A stretch of DNA of 64,000 bases, taken from positions 1-64,000 of the forward strand of contig NZ_AZGA01000084.1 of the NCBI RefSeq assembly GCF_001436375.1, given 5' to 3'. Positions 26,325-34,297 of this stretch are shown here, in pieces. This DNA comes from Agrilactobacillus composti DSM 18527 = JCM 14202. GTDB lineage: Bacteria; Bacillota; Bacilli; Lactobacillales; Lactobacillaceae. The notes under the pieces were generated by a model. That model was given only the letters and a program-made list of their open reading frames with translations. It was not told the DNA's origin and did not search any database. The position numbers and the translations under genes were made by a program. Position 1 is the stretch's first letter. Every line of letters starts with the position of its first letter.

Positions 26325-27763
26325 CTTCCAAACGCCTCCTTGCTGAATGGATCGTTGTTTGCTGTTGCGCCATAACCTGCGCCATCATCATCAGGACCTT
26401 TGATCATGATCTTTCTAGAATAGAAGACCATCACGGCACCCATTAAGGAGAACATCAGGAAGTACACAATATTTGTAAACCATAGTTGACCGGCTGTTGT
26501 CGTTGGGGATACCCCATCGGCAATGGTTTGTAGACCATAAACCAACCAAGGATAACGACCTAGTTCAGTGATCAGCCAACCAGCTGAGTTGAAGACAAAT
26601 GGGGTATAAGTACAAATACCTAAGACCCAAAGCAACCAGCGTTTGTTTTCAATGGTGTCCTTATTCTTGCGGGTGAAGAACAAGCCCAAGATAGACGTGA
26701 GCAATAATAAAGCTGCCCCGCCGGCCATGACTCTGAAGCTCCAGAAGACGGTCTTGACAGGGACATAGTAGTTCATGTCAGCACCAAACTTCTTATCATA
26801 TTTAGCGTGTAACTCTTGGTTCAAGGAATTCATCCCTTGAACGCTCCCGGTAGTCTTGTGATAAGCTAACAGACTCAAAACCTTCGGAATTTCAATGGAA
26901 CTTTTAGTTTCATGCTTATCCGTATCAAAGCTAGCAATGACTGTCCATGGGGCTGACTTACCAGTGTCTTTGTAGACACCTTCAGTCGCGGCAAACTTCA
27001 TAGGTTGGTCTTTAATAATTTGTTGGGTCTGAAAATCCCCAGCTACGATAACGGCAATAGCCGCAAATAAACTGATCCATAAGCCAATGCGCATGGACTT
27101 CTTGAAGAAATCGTGGTTATGTTTACGCAATAAGCCAAAGGCAGCGATCCCAACAACGACTGTTGCGGCAGTTAAGATAGCCCCAGTAATCACATGGGGG
27201 AATACTTTCCAAAGCTGTGGATTGGTAATGATGTCTGCAAAACTGGTCATTTTAACCCGGCCAGTGGCTTGGTTGATCGCGAAGCCAGTTGGATGTTGCA
27301 TGAAACTGTTGGCCGCTAAAATCCAAATTGCCGAACACATGGAACCAATCATGGTTAACCAGATGAACCAAACGTGGACTGCCGGTTTAAACCGGTTCCA
27401 AGTGAACATCCATACCCCAATGAAGACTGATTCCATAAAGAATGCTAACAGTGCTTCAATGGCAAGTGGGGCGCCAAAGATATCGCCCATAAACCGTGAA
27501 TAATTAGACCAGTTCATCCCGAACTGGAACTCTTGAATAATACCAGTGACAACCCCAACAGCAAAACTCAGTAAGAAAATCTTCCCCCAGAATTGTGCCA
27601 TCTTCTTGTAGGTCTCATTTTTCTTAACCACGTACATAGTTTCCATGATAGCGACGACAAATGCCATCCCGATGGAAAATGGTACGAAGAAGAAGTGAAA
27701 GACCGTTGTCATTGCGAATTGCCATCGAGCTAATGACAAAACACCAATACTCATCAGTGCCAT
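26321..27763 (-). CDS. cydA: Cytochrome bd quinol oxidase subunit I
   Basis: A 480-residue membrane subunit carrying the haems. His23 in VFHFFFVPFSIG corresponds to the haem b595 ligand His19 of Escherichia coli CydA, and GRYPW near residue 390 is the conserved quinol-oxidase motif. The Q-loop region (about 240-310) is of short Gram-positive type. The start is ATG 27763, eight bases after GGGAGG (27772-27777); an upstream ATG lacks a site. First gene of cydA-cydB-cydD-cydC. The enzyme needs haem, which fits the nearby ferrochelatase. Confidence 0.96.
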   Translation of the reverse strand: MALMSIGVLSLARWQFAMTTVFHFFFVPFSIGMAFVVAIMETMYVVKKNETYKKMAQFWGKIFLLSFAVGVVTGIIQEFQFGMNWSNYSRFMGDIFGAPLAIEALLAFFMESVFIGVWMFTWNRFKPAVHVWFIWLTMIGSMCSAIWILAANSFMQHPTGFAINQATGRVKMTSFADIITNPQLWKVFPHVITGAILTAATVVVGIAAFGLLRKHNHDFFKKSMRIGLWISLFAAIAVIVAGDFQTQQIIKDQPMKFAATEGVYKDTGKSAPWTVIASFDTDKHETKSSIEIPKVLSLLAYHKTTGSVQGMNSLNQELHAKYDKKFGADMNYYVPVKTVFWSFRVMAGGAALLLLTSILGLFFTRKNKDTIENKRWLLWVLGICTYTPFVFNSAGWLITELGRYPWLVYGLQTIADGVSPTTTAGQLWFTNIVYFLMFSLMGAVMVFYSRKIMIKGPDDDGAGYGATANNDPFSKEAFGR

Positions 27764-28017
27764 ACTAACAACCTCCCTAAAAAACATACAAAAAATCAAA
27801 TAAAAATTAAGTAGAAAAATTATAAATTATAACTATTATTATTGTAGTTTGAAAAGCGACAGATAGCAACCAGAAACTGCTTTTATATCAGGAATTCTTT
27901 TTTAGTTTAGCCTAATTCTTATTGAAGAAATTAACCAAATTATTGCCAGTGTTGCCGCTGACATTTGCTTTCAGGGATTTTCAAACAAATATTAGGGAAT
28001 ATGCTAAAATTGTAATT
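27764..28017. other. Divergent regulatory region between cydA and the TM2 gene
   Basis: AT-rich stretch with several possible -10 boxes for cydA (for example TATAATTTATAAT on the minus strand near 27820-27832). No Rex-type TTGTGAA-N6-TTCACAA box was found. A weak cre-like sequence (TGAAAGCAAATGTCA on the minus strand near 27960) has two or more mismatches. Confidence 0.4.
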
Positions 28018-28030
28018 AGAGGTGAGCAAT

Positions 28031-28399
28031 TTGGTGGATGAGACACAATTGGACTTGGACCAACAGCATCAGATCAAACGCCGGTATCGCCAACAAAAAC
28101 GCCGGTTCATGCCCTTGATATGGTTGTGGTTATTAACGGGTCTTTTAGGGGGCCATCGCTATTATTTAAAACAATATCGCTCTGGGGTGGCCATGACCCT
28201 GGGTTTATTTGTCGCCCTTAGCGTAGGTTGGTTCACCTGGTATTTATTAGTTGCTATCAATCTAGGCTGGTGGTTGTATGATGGCTTTCATTTGAAACGC
28301 TGGTTGGTTCTGACCAATGCTCAAATCCGGCAACAAATCTTGCGACAAGTTGTCCCACCCAGTATGACGCCAACAAATAAGGAGGCAAATAATGGTTAA
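28031..28399 (+). CDS. TM2 domain membrane protein
   Basis: A 122-residue protein with a basic N-terminal half (RRYRQQKRR) and two membrane helices at about residues 30-47 and 57-83, separated by the short turn GGHRYYLKQYRSG that is the hallmark of TM2 domains. Role unknown. The start is TTG 28031, eight bases after GAGG (28019-28022); GTG at 28022 overlaps that site. It overlaps the following aldo/keto reductase gene by 8 bases, so the two are cotranscribed. Confidence 0.75.
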   Translation: MVDETQLDLDQQHQIKRRYRQQKRRFMPLIWLWLLTGLLGGHRYYLKQYRSGVAMTLGLFVALSVGWFTWYLLVAINLGWWLYDGFHLKRWLVLTNAQIRQQILRQVVPPSMTPTNKEANNG

Positions 28400-29243
28400 A
28401 ATTCCGAATGTTCTGTTAGCCAATGGGGTGCCGATGCCCCAACTAGGTTTAGGTGTTTTTAAAGTTGAAAATGATCAAAATGTTAAAAGTGCCATTAAAT
28501 GGGCACTGGAAGCTGGCTATCGCATGATCGACACGGCGATGATCTATCACAACGAAGAAGCTGTGGGGGAAGCCATCGCTGAAAGTGGCTTGGCGCGCGA
28601 AGATTTATTCATCACTTCCAAATTATGGAACGCCGACCGAGGGTATGATCGAACCAAGGCGGCTTTTCAAGCGAGTTTACAACGGTTGCAGTTGGACTAT
28701 TTAGATTTGTACCTGATCCATTGGCCGGCAAGTGGGTACATTGAAAGTTGGCAAGCTATGGAGGAACTCTATGGTGAAAACAAGATCCGGGCTATTGGCG
28801 TGTCCAACTTTGAAATCAATCATTTAAATGATTTAATGTCTAAAACAGCCATCGCACCCATGGTGGATCAACTGGAGACGCATCCTTATTTCCAACAAAA
28901 AGGTTTACATGATTTCTTAGGTCAACATAATATTGTTCATGAAGCCTGGGGACCATTAGGCCAAGGCAAAGGGAATTTAATGGCTGATCCGGTCTTAACA
29001 CAAATTGCCCAAGCCCATGACAAGTCGGTGGCCCAGGTTATTTTACGGTGGCATATTCAACGGCATATTATTGTGATTCCAAAATCGATTCATCGCGATC
29101 GCATCGAGGAAAATGCCGATGTTTTTGATTTTAATCTCACTGAAGCAGAGATGGCCCAAATTGCAGCGATCGATAAAGGTGCCCGGGGCAGTCGTGACCC
29201 CAACGATGCTGAATGGTTAGCGTCAACCCAAAATATGGCTTAG
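28392..29243 (+). CDS. Aldo/keto reductase, 2,5-diketo-D-gluconate reductase-like
   Basis: A 283-residue NADPH-dependent TIM-barrel reductase of the AKR5 type. Conserved segments are GYRMIDTAMIYHNEEAVG (catalytic Asp and Tyr), ITSKLWN (catalytic Lys), LIHWP (His) and the cofactor-binding IPKSIHRDRIEEN. It reduces carbonyl compounds in the cytoplasm; the substrate is unknown. The ATG has AAGGAGG upstream, inside the TM2 gene. Confidence 0.9.
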   Translation: MVKIPNVLLANGVPMPQLGLGVFKVENDQNVKSAIKWALEAGYRMIDTAMIYHNEEAVGEAIAESGLAREDLFITSKLWNADRGYDRTKAAFQASLQRLQLDYLDLYLIHWPASGYIESWQAMEELYGENKIRAIGVSNFEINHLNDLMSKTAIAPMVDQLETHPYFQQKGLHDFLGQHNIVHEAWGPLGQGKGNLMADPVLTQIAQAHDKSVAQVILRWHIQRHIIVIPKSIHRDRIEENADVFDFNLTEAEMAQIAAIDKGARGSRDPNDAEWLASTQNMA

Positions 29244-29257
29244 GTGTAAAAAAATAG

Positions 29258-29285
29258 CCCGGGACGATAATCGTCTCGGGTTTTT
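29258..29285 (+). terminator. Terminator after the aldo/keto reductase gene
   Basis: Stem CCCGGGACGA (29258-29267) / TCGTCTCGGG (29271-29280) followed by TTTTT. Confidence 0.9.
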
Positions 29286-29290
29286 ACAAT

Positions 29291-29836
29291 TTAAACGGCT
29301 TGAATATCACGGATCATTGTCACTAAACGGTCAATATTTTCGGCCTTGGTATGACCTTCGGTGTAGAAAATATATTTAGTGATATGATGACTCAAGTAAT
29401 GGGTCAGGAATTTTTCAGTAATTTCGGTGTAGATACCTTGTTTCAACAAGATTTGTTTGTTGGTCGCTAAATCGGTGGACGGCAGCATCAAGATCATCCG
29501 GGTATTGGTAGCGGCCGTGAGGTCTTGGATGTCGGCCACTTCATCATCGGTGGGATCAATGAGAATGCCAGAGCCTAAGTCAAATAAGGTGCTGTCTTTA
29601 GCAGGTAGGATCTCTTTCATCGTAGCAATGGCGTAGGGTTTCCAGTAGCGGAATAAAGCAACCGTGTCATTTTGACGGATATATTGTTCGGCTTGCCGGG
29701 GATCGTAGCCATATTTGATAAAGTATTGACTGCGGGCTTCATCAATGGAAAAGTAATTTAGGTTGGTTAGCTTGGCGGCTGCTTTACCCAAGATGGTTTT
29801 ACCAACACCGTGGGGACCAATTAATGCGATATTCAA
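29291..29836 (-). CDS. P-loop kinase-like protein (shikimate kinase-like AAA fold)
   Basis: A 181-residue protein with Walker A GPHGVGKT at residues 7-14, preceded by the beta strand NIALI. The rest resembles small nucleotide or shikimate kinases, but the shikimate-binding signature is not evident, so the substrate is unknown. The start is TTG 29836, nine bases after GGAGG (29846-29850); the frame continues upstream without a better start. Monocistronic; its end faces the aldo/keto reductase terminator. Confidence 0.65.
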   Translation of the reverse strand: MNIALIGPHGVGKTILGKAAAKLTNLNYFSIDEARSQYFIKYGYDPRQAEQYIRQNDTVALFRYWKPYAIATMKEILPAKDSTLFDLGSGILIDPTDDEVADIQDLTAATNTRMILMLPSTDLATNKQILLKQGIYTEITEKFLTHYLSHHITKYIFYTEGHTKAENIDRLVTMIRDIQAV

Positions 29837-29927
29837 TTTAGAAAACCTCCACTGTTTTCGTTGTGTTAGCGCACAATAGGAACTATTCAATAAGTATATG
29901 TTACAAATAATCATTATAAATTACAAT

Positions 29928-29955
29928 CAAAAAGCCACCGGAAGCGGTGACTTTT
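29928..29955 (-). terminator. Terminator after the CDF transporter gene
   Basis: Minus-strand stem AAAAGTCACCG / CGGTGGCTTTT (29945-29955 with 29930-29940) ending in a T-run. Confidence 0.85.
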
Positions 29956-29985
29956 ACAAGTATTTTGAAAACAGGATGTTTTAAT

Positions 29986-30882
29986 TTAAATGCAGTGGTC
30001 GGTGGACTCATCACTGATTTTACCCAGTTCAACTTGAATTGTCGTGTGATTGAGGTCAAAATTGTGGGTAAGTTCATGATCCAAGCGGCGGATAAAGTCG
30101 TTATTATGATCTAAGGTGGTCCGGATAACATGTGCCGTCAAGGCATTTTCGGTGGTACTCATGGCCCAGATGTGCAGGTCATGAACGCTGGTGACCGTGT
30201 CTTGGGTTTGGATAAAGCTTTTAACTTTTTGCAGATCAATGGATTGGGGCACCGCGTCTAAGGACAATTCCGTGGCACTCTTTAAAAGTCCCCAGGTGCT
30301 GATTAAAATAACCAAGGCGATCACTAAACTGAAAACGGGGTCCAACCAAAACCAGTTGGTAAATTTCATAATTAATGCGGCGAAGACGACCCCGACAGAA
30401 ATGGCGGCATCCCCGGCCATATGGATAAAAGCACCTTTCACATTTAAGTCTTTGTGTTGATCTTTCATAAACAGCCAGGCCGTGAACCCATTGATGACAA
30501 TCCCAATGGCGGCCACGATCATCACATCGTTTTCCAAGACGGGTTGAGGGTTTTGCAGACGTTGAATAGCCTCGACGACAATGCCGCCAATAGCCACCAG
30601 CAAGAAGACCGCGTTAAAGAGGGCAGCCAGAATGGAGCTCTTTTTATAGCCATAGGTCAAACGATCTGTCCGTTCCCGTTGGCTTAAGATAACGGCTACC
30701 CAAGAGACCAATAGGCCTAAGACATCGCTGAGGTTATGGCCGGCATCGGCTAGTAAACTTAAGGCATTGGTGGCCAAGCCAAAACCACCCTCAATGATAA
30801 CAAACGAAATATTTAATAAAATACCAATTTTAAAGGCACGATTAATTAGCGGTGTCCGCGCGGTATGATCGTGATCTGCCAT
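29986..30882 (-). CDS. Cation diffusion facilitator, zinc/cadmium exporter (CzcD-like)
   Basis: A 298-residue CDF protein with six membrane helices. The helix-2 site LLADAGHNLSDV and the helix-5 site HMAGDAAIS supply the His/Asp metal ligands of the zinc-type family, and the C-terminal cytoplasmic domain has HDLHIW. It expels zinc or related divalent metals in exchange for protons. An ArsR/SmtB-type operator overlaps its transcription start, which suggests metal induction, although no such regulator gene is adjacent. Confidence 0.92.
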   Translation of the reverse strand: MADHDHTARTPLINRAFKIGILLNISFVIIEGGFGLATNALSLLADAGHNLSDVLGLLVSWVAVILSQRERTDRLTYGYKKSSILAALFNAVFLLVAIGGIVVEAIQRLQNPQPVLENDVMIVAAIGIVINGFTAWLFMKDQHKDLNVKGAFIHMAGDAAISVGVVFAALIMKFTNWFWLDPVFSLVIALVILISTWGLLKSATELSLDAVPQSIDLQKVKSFIQTQDTVTSVHDLHIWAMSTTENALTAHVIRTTLDHNNDFIRRLDHELTHNFDLNHTTIQVELGKISDESTDHCI

Positions 30883-30901
30883 GATACATGTCCCCCTCTA
30901 C

Positions 30902-30921
30902 ATATGAACGTCTATTCATAT
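30902..30921. promoter_or_regulatory. ArsR/SmtB (CzrA-type) metal-sensor operator
   Basis: ATATGAA-N6-TTCATAT (30902-30921) is a perfect dyad of the kind bound by zinc-sensing ArsR/SmtB repressors. It lies about 10 bases downstream of the -10 box of the CDF gene promoter. Confidence 0.7.
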
Positions 30922-30931
30922 ATTTAGCTAC

Positions 30932-30960
30932 ATAGTACCACTTTCTAATATTAAAGGCAA
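30932..30960 (-). promoter_or_regulatory. Promoter of the CDF transporter gene
   Basis: Minus strand: TTGCCT (30955-30960), 17-bp spacer, TACTAT (30932-30937). The metal-sensor dyad covers the initiation region. Confidence 0.65.
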
Positions 30961-30978
30961 TGAAGGAGTTTACATTTT

Positions 30979-31805
30979 ATGACTGAATTATTTGCAAATG
31001 CTGACCATAATTGGACGCCAGATGGCACAAGACCACCACAATGGGTGGTTTTAGAATTAGCGCAAAAGTTTCAAAGTCGCACAGAAGACGGCCCGATCAT
31101 CGGGTATCCCCAATATGATGGGGCCCTCAATGAGACCGTTGCGGCCCAATACCAAGGATCTTGGCAACGTACGCTCAATCAATACTTGTTACAAGACACT
31201 AAAATATTCGATTTTTGGGCGACTGACCATATTGCCAATCACCAGGTGAGCCATGTGCAACATGTACTTTATTTTGCCACCGTTATGGCTTATTTAGAAC
31301 GCTTGGATCCAAAAGACAGCTTGATCTTACAGTTAGCCGCTTGTTTTCATGATATTGGCCGCCCAATGGGGGGATAGATCCGATCCATGGCCGGTTAGCC
31401 GTTGAACGCTTGTATCGGCATTACAAATTAGCACCGGATGTTGATGTGGCGCAATTTTCCCAAGCATTTTCATTGCAATCCATGGTTTTGGTGAATTCAA
31501 AAAGCGAAGTTCCCATGCCGGAACTTCGCAAAAATGATGTGCATGTTTTATTGGATATTATCCAATACCATAGCTTAGATGATAGCCAGGCGCAGACTGA
31601 TTTTACGAAACGCTATAATGATCGGGCGGCCCAGCGGCGCTTGACGTTGTTAAGCTTGTTTAAAGATTGTGATGCCTTAGATCGCTTGCGGTTTACCGGC
31701 AATTTGGATGTCCATTATTTACGCCACCGCAATGCCCGCTGCCTGTTGGGTCGATCGGCCGTTTTAAATGGGTTAGTGCAACCGCAAGATTTTGCGCTGG
31801 TTTAA
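30979..31805 (+). pseudogene. HD-domain phosphohydrolase, frameshifted
   Basis: Two frames together make one HD-domain protein of about 275 residues. The first (30979-31377) ends in HVQHVLYFATVM...CFHDIGRPMGG with the metal-binding H and HD motifs. The second resumes the fold after a shift at the G6 run 31368-31373: adding one G restores MGGIDPIHGRLAVERLYRHY and reading continues to 31805. It is either a disrupted gene, a sequencing error in the homopolymer, or a slippage site. AAGGAG precedes the ATG. The product would be a nucleotide or signalling-nucleotide phosphohydrolase; the substrate is unknown. Its end overlaps the convergent carbonic anhydrase gene by 33 bases. Confidence 0.75.
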
Positions 31806-32384
31806 GGGCTGAATTTGCCGGTTATTGGCCCCAAAGAAGGTGGCTAAGCGATCTAATTGGGATTGGGCCACCATTAAGGGTTTAGCGGCCACATACCATT
31901 CGATGCCCTCTTGTACCGGTGGGGTGGTTAAAGACCCCACGTAATGGTAAAAGCTAGGGGCCTTTAACCAACTACTCACGTCAACGGGTTGGGTCAAGGC
32001 TGACGTGTCGACTTGATCTAATAAAGCTGCTAATTGGGGATTAGGCAAACCCAGTTCAAATAAAACGGACACCACGGCATTTTGACCATCAATGAATTCA
32101 TGGACAAAATGGGCTTCTAGTGCATAACGCTGACCATTGAGCAGATGTTCAGCCGGATGGTGAAAATGCAGTTCTTTAAAGGCTGCTGCCCGATCCAATA
32201 GCGTGGCAGATCCTACACCTGTCAAAGACAATTTAAAGCCGAGATTTTGAATCCCGGTGATGGTATATGTATGAAACTGGGGTAAATCGGCCAAGGGGAT
32301 AGCTTGTTGCGTGGGAATATCGATGGGGGATTGCATCTGACCGGATGTAATCTGCCATTGGGCTTGATCACGATAAGAATACAT
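31773..32384 (-). CDS. Alpha-class carbonic anhydrase
   Basis: A 203-residue zinc enzyme interconverting CO2 and bicarbonate. The zinc His pair lies in ELHFHHPAEH, the third His in EAHFVH, and the family signature GSLTTPPVQEGIEW is clear. The QSPIDI segment near residue 19 is also typical. No signal peptide is present, although most bacterial alpha-class enzymes are exported, so this one is probably cytoplasmic. The ATG at 32384 has AAAGGAG upstream. It is divergent from the siderophore importer operon. Confidence 0.9.
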   Translation of the reverse strand: MYSYRDQAQWQITSGQMQSPIDIPTQQAIPLADLPQFHTYTITGIQNLGFKLSLTGVGSATLLDRAAAFKELHFHHPAEHLLNGQRYALEAHFVHEFIDGQNAVVSVLFELGLPNPQLAALLDQVDTSALTQPVDVSSWLKAPSFYHYVGSLTTPPVQEGIEWYVAAKPLMVAQSQLDRLATFFGANNRQIQPLNQRKILRLH

Positions 32385-32456
32385 GAGACAAAACTCCTTT
32401 ATATTTAAGATAAGTTGTGTTATTAATGTAGCGCAAAACTTTTATAAAGAAAAGCC

Positions 32457-32485
32457 TTTCATAAAATAACAATATTAGGTATGAT
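32457..32485 (+). promoter_or_regulatory. Promoter of the siderophore importer operon
   Basis: TTTCAT (32457-32462), 17-bp spacer, TATGAT (32480-32485). Transcription would start inside the Fur-like box. Confidence 0.6.
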
Positions 32486-32490
32486 AATAC

Positions 32491-32505
32491 CGAGAACCAT
32501 TCTCA
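32491..32505. promoter_or_regulatory. Fur-like iron box
   Basis: CGAGAACCATTCTCA, read on the other strand TGAGAATGGTTCTCG, resembles the 7-1-7 Fur box TGATAATNATTATCA and contains a perfect GAGAA-N3-TTCTC dyad. It covers the start of the iron importer transcript, as expected for iron repression. Confidence 0.6.
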
Positions 32506-32518
32506 ATTAGGAAGCGTG

Positions 32519-33307
32519 ATGAACATGACTTATTTTGCAGGGCAAAACTTAACCATCGGCTACGGCCATAAAACGATTATATCCAACCTCAACGTCACCT
32601 TTCCAAAGGGCGAAGTGATCGGGTTGATTGGCCCTAATGGCAGTGGGAAATCCACGTTATTGGGCGCATTGTCTAACTTTAGAAAGCCCGAAGCCGGGGA
32701 GGTTATTTTAAAAGATAAACCATTGAGCAGTTATTCGGCTAAGGCCCGGGCTAAACTGCTAGCCAGTTTGCCCCAAAACCCCCAGGCTCCTGGGGACATT
32801 ACGGTTGAAGATTTGGCAGGCTACGGTCGGTATGCCTATCAGCGGCGTTGGTCCAGCGACAAAACGGCTGATGACAAGGCCATCCAATTGGCCATGGTCA
32901 ATAGTAACATTGAAGACTATGCCCAAACACCGTTAGCTGATCTCTCCGGTGGCCAGCGCCAACGGGCATTTATTGCCATGACTTTGGCCCAAGATAGTGA
33001 AATTCTCCTATTAGATGAGCCCACCACTTATTTGGACTTGCCCCATCAATTGGAGATTTTGAAGTTGATCCGTCACTTAAATCGGGATTTAGGGAAGACT
33101 ATTATCGTCGTGCTCCATGATTTAAACCAGGCTGCCCGGTTTTGTGATACGCTTTTGTGCTTAAAGGGGGGCAAACTGGTTTGTCAGGGCGCACCTAAAG
33201 ACGTTTTTACACCAAAAATGTTGGCGGATGTATTTAACATCAAAGCAGTGATTCAAAATGATCCCGCTAATAATTGTCCCACATTACTAAGTTACGATAT
33301 GATTTGA
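32519..33307 (+). CDS. Ferric siderophore ABC transporter, ATP-binding protein
   Basis: A 262-residue FhuC/FepC-type ATPase: Walker A GPNGSGKST near residue 38, Q-loop in ASLPQNPQ, signature LSGGQRQRAFIAM near 140, Walker B ILLLDEPTTYLDL and the H-loop VLHDLNQAAR. It energises uptake of a ferric siderophore or haem-like ligand. The start is ATG 32519 after AGGA; GTG 32516 and ATG 32525 are alternatives. First gene of a four-gene operon with two FecCD permeases and a binding protein. Confidence 0.92.
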   Translation: MNMTYFAGQNLTIGYGHKTIISNLNVTFPKGEVIGLIGPNGSGKSTLLGALSNFRKPEAGEVILKDKPLSSYSAKARAKLLASLPQNPQAPGDITVEDLAGYGRYAYQRRWSSDKTADDKAIQLAMVNSNIEDYAQTPLADLSGGQRQRAFIAMTLAQDSEILLLDEPTTYLDLPHQLEILKLIRHLNRDLGKTIIVVLHDLNQAARFCDTLLCLKGGKLVCQGAPKDVFTPKMLADVFNIKAVIQNDPANNCPTLLSYDMI

Positions 33308-33316
33308 GGTTTGGTT

Positions 33317-34297
33317 ATGATTCGCGTAAAACTGCATACATTTCAAATAAGTTTAATCATCTGCCTGGTAATTCTAATGATTCTCAATTTATTAGGTGGG
33401 ATCAAGTGGTATGGCTTGCCCAGTCTATGGGCCGATACCAGCCCGGGTTTTGCGATCATCTGGCAAATCAGATTTCCCAGGATGATCGCTGCCGTGTTAG
33501 TGGGAGCCATGTTAGCGGTGGCCGGCCAAATCTTGCAGACCGTTTCCCGCAACCCGATTGCGGACCCATCTTTGCACGGGATAAACAGCGGCGCCAATTT
33601 GGCGTTGATTATTGGGACGATTGTAGGCTTACCCTTTACCATCTATTGGCGCTTTGGCCTGGCCATCATTGGGGCCTTAATTACCTTTATCTTTGTCATG
33701 GCTTTATCCATGGGCCGAGGCGGGATGAATCCCACCCGCTTGATTTTAAGTGGGACGGTTTTTTCCGGCTTTCTCAATGGAATTGCTTATGGTTTTAGTA
33801 TTTTGACCCATTCCAGCCAACGTTTTCGTAATTTTTTAGTGGGTGGTTTTTCTGGGACGACGTTGCCCCAGATTGGGTTATTAATGGGTATTTTTTTATT
33901 GGTTCTGTTGTTTATTTTTTGGTTGCGACAAGATATCACCATGCTGGCTTTGGATGAAAAAATTAGTCAAAGTCTGGGGAACCAGTTAGTTGTGACCCGG
34001 ATATTTGCAGTTTGCGTAGTAGTTTTGGCTACGGCCATCAGTGTGGCTATTGGCGGGAACATTGCGTTTATTGGCTTGGGTATCCCACATTTAGTCCGAT
34101 TTTTTGATCATCGGGATTTTCAACATACCTTTATTGAAAATATGCTTCTGGGCGGGGCGTTTTTATCATTTTGTGATTTCTTATCTAAAACGCTCACAGC
34201 CCCTTATGAATTACCCCTGGGGGCCTGTTCAGCAGCCTTAGGTGGCTTATTCTTAATCTGGTATGTTAGAAAAGATCGTAGGGTGGCGTTTTCATGA
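33317..34297 (+). CDS. Ferric siderophore ABC transporter permease (FecCD family), first subunit
   Basis: A 326-residue permease with about nine helices. The family core RFPRMIAAVLVGAMLAVAG and the cytoplasmic loop FIGLGIPHLVRFF that contacts the ATPase are visible. The ATG at 33317 follows GAGG by seven bases. It overlaps the next permease gene by 4 bases. Confidence 0.92.
   Translation: MIRVKLHTFQISLIICLVILMILNLLGGIKWYGLPSLWADTSPGFAIIWQIRFPRMIAAVLVGAMLAVAGQILQTVSRNPIADPSLHGINSGANLALIIGTIVGLPFTIYWRFGLAIIGALITFIFVMALSMGRGGMNPTRLILSGTVFSGFLNGIAYGFSILTHSSQRFRNFLVGGFSGTTLPQIGLLMGIFLLVLLFIFWLRQDITMLALDEKISQSLGNQLVVTRIFAVCVVVLATAISVAIGGNIAFIGLGIPHLVRFFDHRDFQHTFIENMLLGGAFLSFCDFLSKTLTAPYELPLGACSAALGGLFLIWYVRKDRRVAFS

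Noticed and set aside
27764-28017. A Rex (NADH-sensing) operator before cydA
   Set aside because: The expected TTGTGAA-N6-TTCACAA pattern is not present in either strand of the region.
31368-31373. The six-G run as a phase-variation switch
   Set aside because: Six G is short for a variable tract and no related strains are available; a simple frameshift or sequencing error is as likely, so only the frameshift is reported.
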